DNA from: a virus
Strand: one strand, 5' to 3'
Virus record (IMG/VR): IMGVR_UViG_3300030098_001117
Location: 1 to 52,873 of that record
Length of the DNA: 52,873 bases
How positions within the stretch are numbered: position 1 is the stretch's first letter; each line of letters starts with the position of its first letter. The notes beneath the pieces are model-generated. The model ran no database searches. It saw only the letters and a list, made by a program, of their open reading frames with translations, and was not told where the DNA came from. This document shows, in pieces, positions 20,281 through 28,687 of the stretch. A program made the translations under genes and the position numbers.

Positions 20281-20309
20281 AGAGCCCTTTAACGAGGGCT
20301 CTTTTTTAT
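20281..20309 (+). terminator. Rho-independent terminator
   Basis: AGAGCCCT and AGGGCTCT pair as a perfect 8-bp stem (20281-20288 with 20295-20302) around TTAACG, followed by TTTTTATT. It closes the amidoligase-cyclotransferase operon just before the convergent ParB-like gene. Confidence 0.9.
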
Positions 20310-20424
20310 TTCAACGACCTAAAAGCCGCATGATTAGGGGTATGCTATACCATTACTTGATGCCTTTTTGTTGCTTAAAACGCATTTCTCGCAGCCTAAT
20401 TTAGTATTTTTAGACTACTTTTGG

Positions 20425-21234
20425 CTAGTTTTTAGATTTACACAATTCTAAAAGCATTTCTGCAGGCTTATCTCCGAGCACCGATTTGACCACATCTGCT
20501 TCGTCTCCACTAAAGACTAGATTCAGTCTATAGAAGTTGGCTGCTTGAACTGCCATGCTTCTTTCTTCTTCTGTTTTTGCTTCTGCTACTTTTCTTTCAA
20601 CTTCTCTTTGAGCATTTAACGCTTCTGGAGTAAGAGCCTTAATCATAGTTCCATCTGCGGTTTTGTGTTCAGTGCCTGTTACACTATCTTCTGATGTGTC
20701 GCTATCAGTAGGAATCCAAGCCGTTCCAAAATCTTCATCAGCCATAGCTTCAGGAGCAGGTATATCTTCAATCATTCTTTGAAGTTCTAAGTCGTCCATC
20801 ATCAGACTGTCTTGTGCCCAATCTAAGGCTCCTAGTTTTTCTAAGTCCCTCAAAACTTCAGATGTTAATTCAATATCTTCAGAACCCCTTGCTCTGTTGT
20901 GCCTTAGAGTAGCTATTCTTGCTTGTTCATAAGTCATCGGAGTAACTACTATAGGTATTTCTGTATACCCTAGAGCCTTTGAACATCTCCATCTGTGTTC
21001 ACCATCTACTATTCTGAACATACTTTCATCATCTTCGTGCTTTACACACACTATAGGCTGAGTAAATCCATCTTCAGTCATTGACCTTTTTAGCAATTCA
21101 AATTCATCATCTGATTGCCTGTTGGGATTATAGGTATTAGGTACAATTTTATCGTGAGTAACGTATTGAATATTTAAAGCCTCTAATACTTTATTCTTCT
21201 TTTCTACTTCTGCCTTACCTTTAGTTCTAGCCAT
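20425..21234 (-). CDS. ParB/sulfiredoxin-fold protein (IbrB-like partner)
   Basis: 269 residues. The N-terminal ~110 residues are a ParB-type nuclease fold: 'IVPNTYNPNRQSDDEFELL', 'DGFTQPIVC', then the signature 'DGEHRWRCSKALGY' (77-90). The rest is charged and lacks an obvious HTH. It is directly downstream of a PAPS-reductase-like gene. That pairing is the one known from the E. coli IbrA/IbrB regulators and is repeated in many phages. The molecular role of such pairs is unclear; partition is unlikely because no ParA is present. Confidence 0.8.
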   Translation of the reverse strand: MARTKGKAEVEKKNKVLEALNIQYVTHDKIVPNTYNPNRQSDDEFELLKRSMTEDGFTQPIVCVKHEDDESMFRIVDGEHRWRCSKALGYTEIPIVVTPMTYEQARIATLRHNRARGSEDIELTSEVLRDLEKLGALDWAQDSLMMDDLELQRMIEDIPAPEAMADEDFGTAWIPTDSDTSEDSVTGTEHKTADGTMIKALTPEALNAQREVERKVAEAKTEEERSMAVQAANFYRLNLVFSGDEADVVKSVLGDKPAEMLLELCKSKN

Positions 21235-21258
21235 GTTTTCTCCTGTTATTTTGATTAT

Positions 21259-22395
21259 TTAAAAAGTTGGTTTTCCGCCCCAAGTACCAGAACCTTCTCT
21301 AAAGTATTCTGGCTCCATATAGGGAAGCGTTCCTTGTTTCAAAGAAAAGGGGTCTCCGTTGTATAGGTTTATTGCTAATTTTTTCCATGAACCATTCGGA
21401 TTTGCTCTTATAGAATTTACCTGCGGAAAATCCATAGCAGAACCGTTTTGTTTGTTGAACTTTCTTAGTTCAGATTCCATAACTTTCACTGCCCTTTCTG
21501 CTATCCAATCTGGTGCTTCTTCTATACATTCTCTTTTAAAACATTCTTCCCACGTTTCTCCTGACTTTCTTATAGGTTGACATGATATTTTTCCGAATTG
21601 AGCAGCGGTCCTAATGCCGTCTAATCTATGACATACTGAATCAAACCATCTTGGAAATGCTTTCTGACCTAATTGTAAATCAGGGATTCCTGCAGTCGTC
21701 ATTGTTAAAGGTGCAATTCTGAGTTTATTTTTTGACCTTCCATGTTTTACCATTACATCGTAAGCATGATTGTAGTCCCATTTAAAATCTCCTATTGCTT
21801 TCCAAATATCTCCATCTGTCCAATCATATATTGGTCTTAGATACTTTACTCCTATTTCATTGCCTTTAGTTATGTGACCTTTGCTTGAAAACAACCCCAT
21901 ACGTCTATTAGGACTCTCTTGTACTCTCAGTCCGATACAAGCCATTAGGTCCTTGCCTTCTTCAACAGGAAACCTTTCTGGTGTAACTAACGCAGTTATA
22001 TTCTGTTCTTCAATCTTATACGCATAAGGTGGTGGCTTCCTTACCCAATCATCAGGGTTAACTGCTTCATCAAAAATCCACCAATAAGGTAAATTTCTAT
22101 TGAATACATTTATAACAGGTTGACCTGCGTAAACATGATGCATATTTACTTCAGGTCTTTGGGCAACTCTATCTAAGTATTCGTATGTATTCGGAAACAA
22201 TATTTCTTCATCACGATGTATAACATTTATTGGAAGCTTACCTGCTGCATCAGCAGCCATTATCGCAAGTTCCATGCAGACCGTGCTGTCTTTGCCTCCG
22301 CTTTGGGAAATTACTATCGTGTGCCCTTGCTCGTAAACTTCTTGGAGTCTATTTAAAGCTGCATCAAATACGTTTAGGTTTAAATTTAGCTTCAT
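21259..22395 (-). CDS. PAPS-reductase-like protein (IbrA/DndC superfamily)
   Basis: 378 residues. A PP-loop 'SQSGGKDST' (30-38) is the ATP-pyrophosphatase motif of the adenine-nucleotide alpha-hydrolase fold. 'IHRDEEILFPNTYEYLDRV' follows, as in PAPS reductases. The C-terminal half has 'YLRPIYDWTDGDIWKAI' and is longer than true CysH, and there is no CysH-type C-terminal cysteine motif. IbrA- or DndC-like enzymes fit better than sulfate assimilation. Its ATG overlaps the methyltransferase stop as ATGA, and the ParB-like gene follows 24 bp later, so the three form one operon. A role in nucleic-acid modification is possible but not shown. Confidence 0.8.
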   Translation of the reverse strand: MKLNLNLNVFDAALNRLQEVYEQGHTIVISQSGGKDSTVCMELAIMAADAAGKLPINVIHRDEEILFPNTYEYLDRVAQRPEVNMHHVYAGQPVINVFNRNLPYWWIFDEAVNPDDWVRKPPPYAYKIEEQNITALVTPERFPVEEGKDLMACIGLRVQESPNRRMGLFSSKGHITKGNEIGVKYLRPIYDWTDGDIWKAIGDFKWDYNHAYDVMVKHGRSKNKLRIAPLTMTTAGIPDLQLGQKAFPRWFDSVCHRLDGIRTAAQFGKISCQPIRKSGETWEECFKRECIEEAPDWIAERAVKVMESELRKFNKQNGSAMDFPQVNSIRANPNGSWKKLAINLYNGDPFSLKQGTLPYMEPEYFREGSGTWGGKPTF

Positions 22396-23075
22396 AACTG
22401 TAATATCAATAAATAGTATTTACACTTAGAAAGGTTGTGAATGTTTTTGTTCATACTTCTGTATATATCTTTTAATGTCTCACTTTTATTGTCATATTCT
22501 ATACTAGAAAGACCCAATGTGTACGACCAATCATAATCTATATTATCTAATAAGTCTTGTATTTGTTTATAAGTAAACCTGTAAGGGTCAATAGTCTCTC
22601 CCCCTTCATGGCTGACAACTTCATAATCAACAGAACTATTTAAAAAAGTTACATATAGGAATCCACCTTTCTTTATATAATCAAAAAGTTTTATAAACCC
22701 TTCTTCCCCACAATAATCCGTTATAGAAAAAAGGCTTGTAACTAAATCATATTTATTTTCATCAGAATAACTCATAAAATCTTTATGAAGGAATTTATAC
22801 TGTTTGTGTTTTGCCTTTGCTTGTGAAAGCATCTTTTCACTTATATCTAAACCTAAATAGTTATAGGGTTTAATTTCTTCTCTGAACAAATCTAAAAACA
22901 ACCCTGTTCCTGCCCCACAATCTAATACAGTCTTATTTTGTGCATAAGCTGCAGGAGGCAAACAATCAATTAGAACCTTGTTTTCAGCTTTTATTATTTT
23001 GTGATTTTCTTTACTGTTATATATATCGTCATATCTAGAAGCAGCCGCATCATATAATTCTTGTATGTTTTTCAA
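22392..23075 (-). CDS. Class I SAM-dependent methyltransferase
   Basis: 227 residues. 'YDAAASRYDDIY' near the start, SAM motif I 'VLDCGAGTGLFLDLF' (50-64), acidic end of strand 2 in 'YLGLDISEKML' (~93), and 'YDLVTSLFSITDYC' as motif IV. There is no DPPY-type DNA-methylase motif, so a small molecule, protein or RNA substrate is as likely as DNA. It is translationally coupled to the PAPS-reductase-like gene by an ATGA overlap and follows the primase-helicase by 10 bp. Confidence 0.85.
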   Translation of the reverse strand: MKNIQELYDAAASRYDDIYNSKENHKIIKAENKVLIDCLPPAAYAQNKTVLDCGAGTGLFLDLFREEIKPYNYLGLDISEKMLSQAKAKHKQYKFLHKDFMSYSDENKYDLVTSLFSITDYCGEEGFIKLFDYIKKGGFLYVTFLNSSVDYEVVSHEGGETIDPYRFTYKQIQDLLDNIDYDWSYTLGLSSIEYDNKSETLKDIYRSMNKNIHNLSKCKYYLLILQL

Positions 23076-23085
23076 TGGGATGCTC

Positions 23086-24786
23086 CTAAACTGTCCAGTT
23101 TTCTTGGATTTCTACTGCTCTTTCCTCAAAAACTCTTTTTTTGTGATTATAAAATAATTTGCATTCCCCAATCTGACCATATAATCCCTGCTCTCTAATC
23201 TTTCTTGTGATTATATTTATAGAGTCATCATCAAAGTCTCTGTGTACTGTAATTACAGCATCACTTTGATTGTGCCAATGAGAAGCACCTGCTATGTCAT
23301 AAGCGGTTGGTGGTGCATAACCGCCATCGTTTTCTTTTTGCATCTTGGTAGGATGTGCTACTACCCAAACAGTGCAATCATGAACCCTTGCAAACTTTTT
23401 ACAGTTAGAAATAAAATCCCTTATGTGTTCATCTTCTCTATAGTTGCCCCTTCTTCTAGCATCTACTTCATTGTAAGGGTCTATGACCAACCCATTAATT
23501 CCGAACTTTAATACGCTTTGTTTGGCTATATCTAATATCTTCTCAATGTTGGGTATGTGTTCCCTTGTCTCAATAAAATAAAAATGCTCATTTACCCAAT
23601 CTAGAGCATTGTGCAACTCATCAGTGCTCATTCTTCCTTCTATGCTTTTATCAAAAGGTTTTTCTGAAACTATTTGTGCAAGCCTTCTTATGTGCATACT
23701 GGTAGAGTGCTCTGGACTAAACATAGCAAACTTCCATCCATGCTTTCTAGCTATGTTAACTAGAAACTGGTCTAGAACTGTGCTTTTTCCATGATTAGGT
23801 ATGCCAGTCCAAACATGAAATGTTCCTTTTAACACTTTGTATATCCTATCTATAGAAGGAAACCCTATCTCAATAGGCTTTGTATAATTGCCATTAAATA
23901 AATCTATGACTTGGCTAGTATAATTGTTAACAGTATATAAACCATCCACTGGATAAGGCTTTGCCTTTTCTACTATTTTTTTTAAAGTGGCAGCACCATG
24001 CTTAACCAAAACATCATTAGCATCTTTACAATCTTTAGGAACTTCTACATACCAACACCTGTCTTTTCCAAACCTATGAAGCAACTCCTTATTTAAGTTT
24101 TCTCCTGCCCCATCATTATCTACAAAAATAATTATTTTTTTTGCTTTTAATGGATATGCCTGCAAACAACTAAACCTTTTATCATTTTCTTTGAAGTTTG
24201 CCTGTGCAGGAGCTCCATCAGGTAGAGTTGTTGCATTACGAAACCCTACTTCCCACAAACTTAAAACATCTATTTCACCCTCTACAAATATAACCGTATC
24301 TGAATCTTTTACTGCCTTATAGTTATATAAAGATTTTTTAGCATTAGGAGTTTGCTTAAATTGTTTGTCTACAGTTCTGAACTTTATATTGTCGCATCGG
24401 TTATTGTGTGGATTGTAGGGCATAGCTATCCACTTACTATCTTTAGTATGAACACAATGGTATTCGTATGTCTCTCTGCTTATTGAACGAGAAATAAAAT
24501 AGTCATCAAGAAACTTTGTGTGCTTTGTGTTTTCTATAGTTATTGGTTCTGCAGCCTTTGGCTTATTAACACTTTTAGTTATTGGTGTTGTTTTATCGTA
24601 TACAGAGCCAGTGTCTTCACAGTGATGACAAAACCATACAGCACTATCTATATCAATAGTTACAGAAAGAGGTCTATCTGAAGCTTTGTGTGGTGGTTGA
24701 CACTTTGGACATTTTGTTTTGTGTGTTCCTTCTGTGTAATTTTTTAATCTTATATTGTTTTCTAGTAGCTTATCCTGCAAGTGCAT
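23086..24786 (-). CDS. Replicative primase-helicase (T7 gp4-like)
   Basis: 566 residues. An N-terminal zinc ribbon has C26-x2-C29 and C53-x2-C56. TOPRIM primase motifs are E169 in 'FVEGEIDVLS' and 'FVDNDGAGEN' (220-229). A DnaB-type helicase domain has Walker A 'GIPNHGKST' (327-335), Walker B in 'GLVIDPYNEVD', and 'AHPTK' plus 'SHWHNQSDAV' downstream. It primes and unwinds at the phage replication fork. It overlaps the upstream HTH gene by 17 bp. No phage DNA polymerase is visible in this window, so host polymerase may be used or the gene lies elsewhere. Confidence 0.93.
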   Translation of the reverse strand: MHLQDKLLENNIRLKNYTEGTHKTKCPKCQPPHKASDRPLSVTIDIDSAVWFCHHCEDTGSVYDKTTPITKSVNKPKAAEPITIENTKHTKFLDDYFISRSISRETYEYHCVHTKDSKWIAMPYNPHNNRCDNIKFRTVDKQFKQTPNAKKSLYNYKAVKDSDTVIFVEGEIDVLSLWEVGFRNATTLPDGAPAQANFKENDKRFSCLQAYPLKAKKIIIFVDNDGAGENLNKELLHRFGKDRCWYVEVPKDCKDANDVLVKHGAATLKKIVEKAKPYPVDGLYTVNNYTSQVIDLFNGNYTKPIEIGFPSIDRIYKVLKGTFHVWTGIPNHGKSTVLDQFLVNIARKHGWKFAMFSPEHSTSMHIRRLAQIVSEKPFDKSIEGRMSTDELHNALDWVNEHFYFIETREHIPNIEKILDIAKQSVLKFGINGLVIDPYNEVDARRRGNYREDEHIRDFISNCKKFARVHDCTVWVVAHPTKMQKENDGGYAPPTAYDIAGASHWHNQSDAVITVHRDFDDDSINIITRKIREQGLYGQIGECKLFYNHKKRVFEERAVEIQENWTV

Positions 24787-25114
24787 TTTTACCCCCTTTC
24801 TTAGTTTTTAGTTTGTCTTTAGTATAGGCGGTAGTGGGTGTCCTAAGAGTAAGGACATGGGCGTCCACACTCAAAAAATACCTGTTTGAAGTACCAGAAC
24901 GCATTTCCTTCCTTATTAAATTATTTTGCTCTAACCAAGCTAAACACCTTCTTACTTGTCTATCTGAAATACCGCAAATACTAGCTATATGCTTTTCACT
25001 AGGATAGCAAGAGTGCTCTTGGTCTGCGTAGTTTGATAGAATAAAAAGGACTAATTTAGTTGAAGGGGTATTACATTTTTGGCGTTTACACCAACCTATT
25101 GCTTCTATAGACAT
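24770..25114 (-). CDS. Helix-turn-helix protein, replication-initiator-like
   Basis: 114 residues. The region at ~17-70, 'STKLVLFILSNYADQEH' then 'HIASICGISDRQVRRCLAWLE', is a winged HTH of the HTH_36 type, which often forms the N-terminus of phage replication organiser proteins. The C-terminal ~40 residues are basic and unstructured. It directly precedes and overlaps the primase-helicase gene, which suggests origin recognition or helicase loading. Regulator is the alternative. Confidence 0.75.
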   Translation of the reverse strand: MSIEAIGWCKRQKCNTPSTKLVLFILSNYADQEHSCYPSEKHIASICGISDRQVRRCLAWLEQNNLIRKEMRSGTSNRYFLSVDAHVLTLRTPTTAYTKDKLKTKKGGKNALAG

Positions 25115-25130
25115 AGTAACCCATTATGTA

Positions 25131-25358
25131 CTAGATAGATTTATCTGGCAAGACATTAAAATCATAAAAGTCATTTGCCGTTACTAGACCCCCTGTAACT
25201 TCATAAATAATTTGCATTTCTTCTTTTCTGGGAATTCTTTTATCCTGACACCATTTAGAAATTGCGTGTTTAGAAAATGTACCACCAAGCCTTTTAGACT
25301 CATCTAAAAATTTATCTTGGGTAATTTTATGTTTACTCAAATAATCAGATAATTTCAT
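25131..25358 (-). CDS. Small Cro/CI-like HTH regulator
   Basis: 75 residues. 'LSDYLSKHKITQDKFLDESK' then 'TFSKHAISKWCQDKRIPRKEEMQII' is a Cro/XRE-type HTH. It is divergent from the exonuclease/ERF operon across a 92-bp gap, a Cro-like position at an early control region. No full-length CI-type repressor with a dimerisation or cleavage domain and no integrase are present, so it is more likely a switch in a lytic programme than a prophage repressor. Confidence 0.75.
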   Translation of the reverse strand: MKLSDYLSKHKITQDKFLDESKRLGGTFSKHAISKWCQDKRIPRKEEMQIIYEVTGGLVTANDFYDFNVLPDKSI

Positions 25359-25383
25359 GATGGCTAGAATACATCATTTGTTC

Positions 25384-25412
25384 TTGTAAATCCACCCATA
25401 TTGTACTAAAAT
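25384..25412 (+). promoter_or_regulatory. Early promoter of the recombination operon
   Basis: TTGTAA (25384-25389), 17 bp, TAAAAT (25407-25412), about 40 bp before the exonuclease ATG. An imperfect palindrome, GTACTAAAATAGCAC (25403-25417), covers the -10. Confidence 0.5.
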
Positions 25413-25450
25413 AGCACATCTAAATTGATATTAACCTGAAAACACATAAT

Positions 25451-26233
25451 ATGAATACAAATAATCCTTTTGAACAACATAATGTTGACCACCTTTCCCC
25501 CTCATCTATAAACGAATTTATAAACAACCCTACACACTGGCTATTAAAAGTTAGTGGATATAAAGAAAATTTTGGCATTCCTGCTTTTTGGAGGGGTACT
25601 GCAATAGACAACACTATAGAAAAGTCTTTGTTTGATATGAGGTTATCAGAAAAAAGCCTTGTAACTTATGCACTAGATGTTTTTGACCAACGTGAATATG
25701 ATGCCATGCAGGGCGGTCTTGCTTATAACAAGGCAAAAGCACAGACTGAAAGAAACGTATTAGTGGACTATATAAAAATTGCGATACCTTTTTTTAGACA
25801 GTTAGGAAAGCCAATAAAGTCTCAAGGGAAAATAAAACTAGAATATGAAGAAATTCCCATTCCAATAATCGGCTATTATGACCTCTATTATGAAGGCATA
25901 GTGCGTGATATAAAAACCACGAATAGAATGCCGAGTGTATTACCGAATTCTTATAGCAGGCAGTTATCTATATATGCTACTGCTTTAGAAGCCGTTCCTT
26001 TAGTTGATTATGTATATGCCACAAAGACTACACAAGAAGTCCGAACTGTGCCTGTACCTGATGTAGAGGAGCACATGAAAGTTGTTAGGAAAGCCTGTGG
26101 TTCTATGATGAACTTACTGTCTTATTCTGATGACATTAAACAGGTGGCTAGTTTATTAGTACCAGACTTTGACGACTGGCGGTGGTCAAATAAAGAGAAA
26201 ATAGCTGCTGCTGAACTTTTTAACTTGAAATAG
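25451..26233 (+). CDS. PD-(D/E)XK exonuclease, RecB/Cas4-like
   Basis: 260 residues. 'LSPSSINEFINNPTHWLL' at the start and 'RGTAIDNTIE' (48-57) are typical of the RecB-like nuclease superfamily. The catalytic set is D144 in 'GYYDLYY', D153 and K155 in 'VRDIKTT', and Q171-x3-Y175 in 'SRQLSIY'. It likely resects double-stranded ends for the ERF annealing protein encoded 8 bp downstream, as Exo does for Beta in lambda. First gene after the divergent promoter region. Confidence 0.88.
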   Translation: MNTNNPFEQHNVDHLSPSSINEFINNPTHWLLKVSGYKENFGIPAFWRGTAIDNTIEKSLFDMRLSEKSLVTYALDVFDQREYDAMQGGLAYNKAKAQTERNVLVDYIKIAIPFFRQLGKPIKSQGKIKLEYEEIPIPIIGYYDLYYEGIVRDIKTTNRMPSVLPNSYSRQLSIYATALEAVPLVDYVYATKTTQEVRTVPVPDVEEHMKVVRKACGSMMNLLSYSDDIKQVASLLVPDFDDWRWSNKEKIAAAELFNLK

Positions 26234-26241
26234 AGGTAAAT

Positions 26242-26940
26242 ATGGATAAATTGATAAGTGCAATAGTTGAAGCACAAAAAAAAATCAACGATGCAAATAG
26301 GTCTGCAATAAATGAGTTCTTTAAAAACAAAAGAAACACATCAGGTAGTCCTTACGCAACATTAGAAGATGTTATACAGGCGGTAAAAGAGCCTTTACTA
26401 GAGCAAGGTGTTTTGTATCAACAAATATCTGAGCAAGTAGAGGGTGGAGTTTGTATAGAGACTGTGTTCATAGGACATGGCTCTAGGCTAGAAACAGGAA
26501 AAATATTTGTTCCTGCTGATAAGCAGACACCACACGGCTACGGCTCTGCACTGACGTATGCTCGCAGGTACTCATTATCTTTAGCTTGCGGTATTGGTGC
26601 TGCTGATGATGATGCTAATAAAGCAGAAGAAACAGTCAAAAAGGTCGCAAAAGTAAAGCCTTTACCTAAGACTGCATCTAAGCATGAACCTGCCATGAAA
26701 GAAGATGCTAAATATCATATAGTTAATTCAGATGGTAACATGATTGCATCAGCAGATGACGAAGGAAAGTTCTTAGAACTATGCAGAAGTTTTTTAAAGA
26801 ATCCTGAAAAAGCTGCTTGCCAAGAAATATATAAGTCAAACGAGAATACCATCAAGAAGGCTTTAATAGCTTCTTCTAATGACACTAAGAAAGCATTAGA
26901 AAATCTTATATCTTTATATGAAAACAAGGGAGAAAAATAA
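26242..26940 (+). CDS. erf: ERF-family single-strand annealing recombinase
   Basis: 232 residues. ERF family (PF04404) signatures: 'YATLEDVIQAVKEPLLEQG' (~37-55) and 'GYGSALTYARRYSLSLACGI' (~95-115), followed by 'GAADDDAN'. The C-terminal ~90 residues are a lysine-rich linker and a helical tail specific to this protein. It anneals complementary single strands in phage recombination. Partner exonuclease is immediately upstream. Ribosome site GAGG. Confidence 0.92.
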   Translation: MDKLISAIVEAQKKINDANRSAINEFFKNKRNTSGSPYATLEDVIQAVKEPLLEQGVLYQQISEQVEGGVCIETVFIGHGSRLETGKIFVPADKQTPHGYGSALTYARRYSLSLACGIGAADDDANKAEETVKKVAKVKPLPKTASKHEPAMKEDAKYHIVNSDGNMIASADDEGKFLELCRSFLKNPEKAACQEIYKSNENTIKKALIASSNDTKKALENLISLYENKGEK

Positions 26941-26941
26941 A

Positions 26942-27274
26942 ATGAATCTAAATAAAATAGATGCAGAAATAGTGCACATGAAACCCAAAAGCAAAGCAAC
27001 GCACAAACAAGACCTTAACTGGTGCGTATGGCGATGTATGTCAGATGGACGTTGGTGGACTTTTTGGGAATTACAAGACGCTATACAAAGAAACACAGGA
27101 AAGTTCTATGGTGAGCCAACTATAAGTGCTGCCATACGGAATATGCGTAAGTATGAATGTCGTGTAAGATTTGGATTGCCATTAGATATGGGTGTGGAAA
27201 TAATTACCAAGAAGCGTATATCTGGGGGCAAAGGTTATAAATATAGAATGTTAGAGGTATCTAATTATGGATAA
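26942..27274 (+). CDS. Small winged-helix-like early protein
   Basis: 110 residues from ATG 26942, chosen for the AGGGAG shortly before it and because the longer frame lies in erf. 'DGRWWTFWELQDAIQRNTGKF' and 'EPTISAAIRNMRKYE' look like the helices of a winged helix, and 'ISGGKGYKYRM' like its wing. It likely binds DNA. It lies between recombination genes. No specific family recognised. Confidence 0.75.
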   Translation: MNLNKIDAEIVHMKPKSKATHKQDLNWCVWRCMSDGRWWTFWELQDAIQRNTGKFYGEPTISAAIRNMRKYECRVRFGLPLDMGVEIITKKRISGGKGYKYRMLEVSNYG

Positions 27275-27620
27275 ACAATTTGATGATGAATTAAAAGGTG
27301 TCTTTTTTAAAGAGAACCAAGCAGAAGTTATGTGGACAGGAAACATGACTAAAGGCGGAGAAAAAGGTTACTACAGAATAGTTCAAAGTGAAAACCGCGA
27401 TGGTAAAAAGAAACTAGAACTTATGAAATCTGTAGGTCTTATTTATGCAACCTCAGAAGAAGAAAAAACCAGTCCCAATAGTCCAGACTTTGGCGGAAGG
27501 GTTACTGTAGATAAAGATAAGCTAAAGTTTGGAAGTTGGCTAAAACTATCTGCAAGCGGTATTGATTATCTGAGTGCATCTTTTAAAAAGATTGACGAAG
27601 AAGATGAAGCACCATTTTAA
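27267..27620 (+). CDS. SSB-like small replication/recombination protein (putative)
   Basis: 117 residues. The start 'DDELKGVFFKEN' and the end 'KFGSWLKLSASGIDYLSASFKK' resemble a widespread phage family whose members begin with a 'G-x-L-F-K-N' type strand and end with a W-containing beta hairpin. The final residues 'DEEDEAPF' form an acidic tip ending in Pro-Phe, like the C-terminal peptide of bacterial SSB that recruits partners. Its place next to ERF and exonuclease supports an ssDNA-binding role. I cannot confirm an OB fold. Confidence 0.6.
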   Translation: MDKQFDDELKGVFFKENQAEVMWTGNMTKGGEKGYYRIVQSENRDGKKKLELMKSVGLIYATSEEEKTSPNSPDFGGRVTVDKDKLKFGSWLKLSASGIDYLSASFKKIDEEDEAPF

Positions 27621-27625
27621 GTTCA

Positions 27626-27964
27626 ATGGAAGAACAAAATGAACTGTGGATTCACAGAATAAGAAAGTTAGCCAAACCCATCAGAAAAGCTGAGTATGAA
27701 ATACTAAAAAGCGATGCAGATATAAAAAGACTGCTCGCCAAATTAAAAACTATAGCTATGGCGGAAGGGCACAAAACAGTAGCATCCCAAGAGGTATTTG
27801 CTGAAAATAATCCTGAACTATATAGAATAAGGTTGCAGCTTGCGGTTAATAAAGCAAACCTTTCTAGTTTGAAAGTAGAACTCAAAGCACTTGAAGTAGG
27901 TTTTGAGGAATGGCGAACAAAAATGGTAAATGCAAGAGAAGAAGCAAAAAGATACGGAGCATAA
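27626..27964 (+). CDS. Coiled-coil early protein of unknown function
   Basis: 112 residues, almost all helical and highly charged, with two coiled-coil stretches ('RKAEYEILKSDADIKRLLAK' region and 'LQLAVNKANLSSLKVELKAL' region). No known domain. It lies between the SSB-like gene and the next overlapping gene, so it belongs to the recombination operon. Confidence 0.7.
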   Translation: MEEQNELWIHRIRKLAKPIRKAEYEILKSDADIKRLLAKLKTIAMAEGHKTVASQEVFAENNPELYRIRLQLAVNKANLSSLKVELKALEVGFEEWRTKMVNAREEAKRYGA

Positions 27965-28172
27965 ATTTTCAGATGATTTGCTTATTATTATTTCAGCTTT
28001 TATTGAATCAATAAAAACAGTTAAAGGACTTGAGAAATATTGGTTGTCTAATAAAAAAGCAATCAAAACAATGCGTGATTTCAATGAGCAAAATTATCAT
28101 AAATTAATTGAAAACTTTAAATCAGCTAAAGCTATCATAATAGAGGGAGAAAAAAATGAAGAAAACACTTGA
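27930..28172 (+). CDS. Small early protein of unknown function
   Basis: 80 residues, starting inside the previous gene (35-bp overlap). 'FSDDLLIIISAFIESIKTVKG' then 'YWLSNKKAIKTMRDFNEQNY' reads as a compact helical protein and fills what would otherwise be a gap. Function unknown; operon position suggests a recombination accessory. Confidence 0.65.
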   Translation: MQEKKQKDTEHKFSDDLLIIISAFIESIKTVKGLEKYWLSNKKAIKTMRDFNEQNYHKLIENFKSAKAIIIEGEKNEENT

Positions 28173-28287
28173 GGAAATTCTAAAAGAAAAGTTAAAGAAA
28201 GAAGGGGTAAGTGATAAATGGATGCAGGAACATCTTATTGTCATAGATGGCAGGGAAGATAAAAAAGATAAGCCTAATGAAAGGTAG
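28156..28287 (+). CDS. 43-residue small protein
   Basis: ATG 28156 has GAGGGAG before it. The frame runs 43 codons to TAG 28285-28287, overlapping the previous gene's end by 17 bp and the next gene's start by 11 bp. It is a Lys/Glu-rich helix start ('KKTLEEILKEKLKKEGVSD') then 'WMQEHLIVIDG'. Overlap style and ribosome site support it; function unknown. Confidence 0.55.
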   Translation: MKKTLEEILKEKLKKEGVSDKWMQEHLIVIDGREDKKDKPNER

Positions 28288-28594
28288 AAGTCCAACTTCT
28301 AAAGAAAAGGAGCACATGGCAAAAGTACGAGAACTTGGCTGCATCGTATGTCGTAAAAAGGGTTTTTATTATGTGCCTAGCGAAATACATCATATAGAAG
28401 GAAAAACGAAGGAAGGTGCTCATTTTTTAGTCTTGCCTTTATGTTTTGAACACCACCGAAGGGGCGGCGATAAAGAACCAATAAGCAGACACCCATATAA
28501 AAGAAAGTTCGTTGAAGCCTACGGCTCTGAATATGAACTTTTAGAAGAAGTAAATTCATTAATAGTAGAAGATATAGACCACTTACCTTTTTAA
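28277..28594 (+). CDS. HNH/Ref-like zinc nuclease
   Basis: 105 residues from ATG 28277; ATG 28247 and 28316 are alternatives. C22-x2-C25 in 'GCIVCRKK', 'SEIHHIEG' (H38, H39), and 'LPLCFEHHRRGGD' (C56, H59, H60) match the His-Cys arrangement of the HNH superfamily, closest in layout to the P1 Ref / NinG-like phage recombination nucleases. It is the last gene of the recombination operon, so DNA end processing or recombination-linked cutting is likely. Confidence 0.75.
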   Translation: MKGRSPTSKEKEHMAKVRELGCIVCRKKGFYYVPSEIHHIEGKTKEGAHFLVLPLCFEHHRRGGDKEPISRHPYKRKFVEAYGSEYELLEEVNSLIVEDIDHLPF

Positions 28595-28599
28595 ATTAG

Positions 28600-28631
28600 G
28601 TACATTTTGTACTTGTTTATTTATGTAAACA
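28600..28631. promoter_or_regulatory. Double palindromic operator, copy 2
   Basis: A perfect GTACATTTTGTAC (28600-28612) lies next to TGTTTATTTATGTAAACA (28614-28631), which keeps the outer TGTTTA-N6-TAAACA of copy 1. Both elements are in the same order and orientation relative to the gene as at 18631-18668, but closer together by 6 bp. Confidence 0.65.
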
Positions 28632-28641
28632 TTGTTATACT
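28613..28641 (+). promoter_or_regulatory. Early promoter of the small-gene operon
   Basis: TTGTTT (28613-28618), 17 bp, TATACT (28636-28641). It overlaps the second palindrome and drives the gene cluster from 28688 onward. Confidence 0.6.
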
Positions 28642-28687
28642 ATCACCATGTTAAATAATAAATTGAGCCGAAAGGCAGGAGAAAAAA

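Noticed and set aside
20339-20351. Small perfect palindrome GGTAT-GCT-ATACC just beyond the ParB-like gene
   Set aside because: Considered as a ParB-type centromere site, but only one copy is visible, the arms are 5 bp and there is no ParA.
25403-25417. Imperfect palindrome GTACTAAAATAGCAC over the -10 of the recombination promoter as a third copy of the operator
   Set aside because: The centre differs in length from the GTACA-N3-TGTAC element and the second palindrome is missing, so it is noted with the promoter only.
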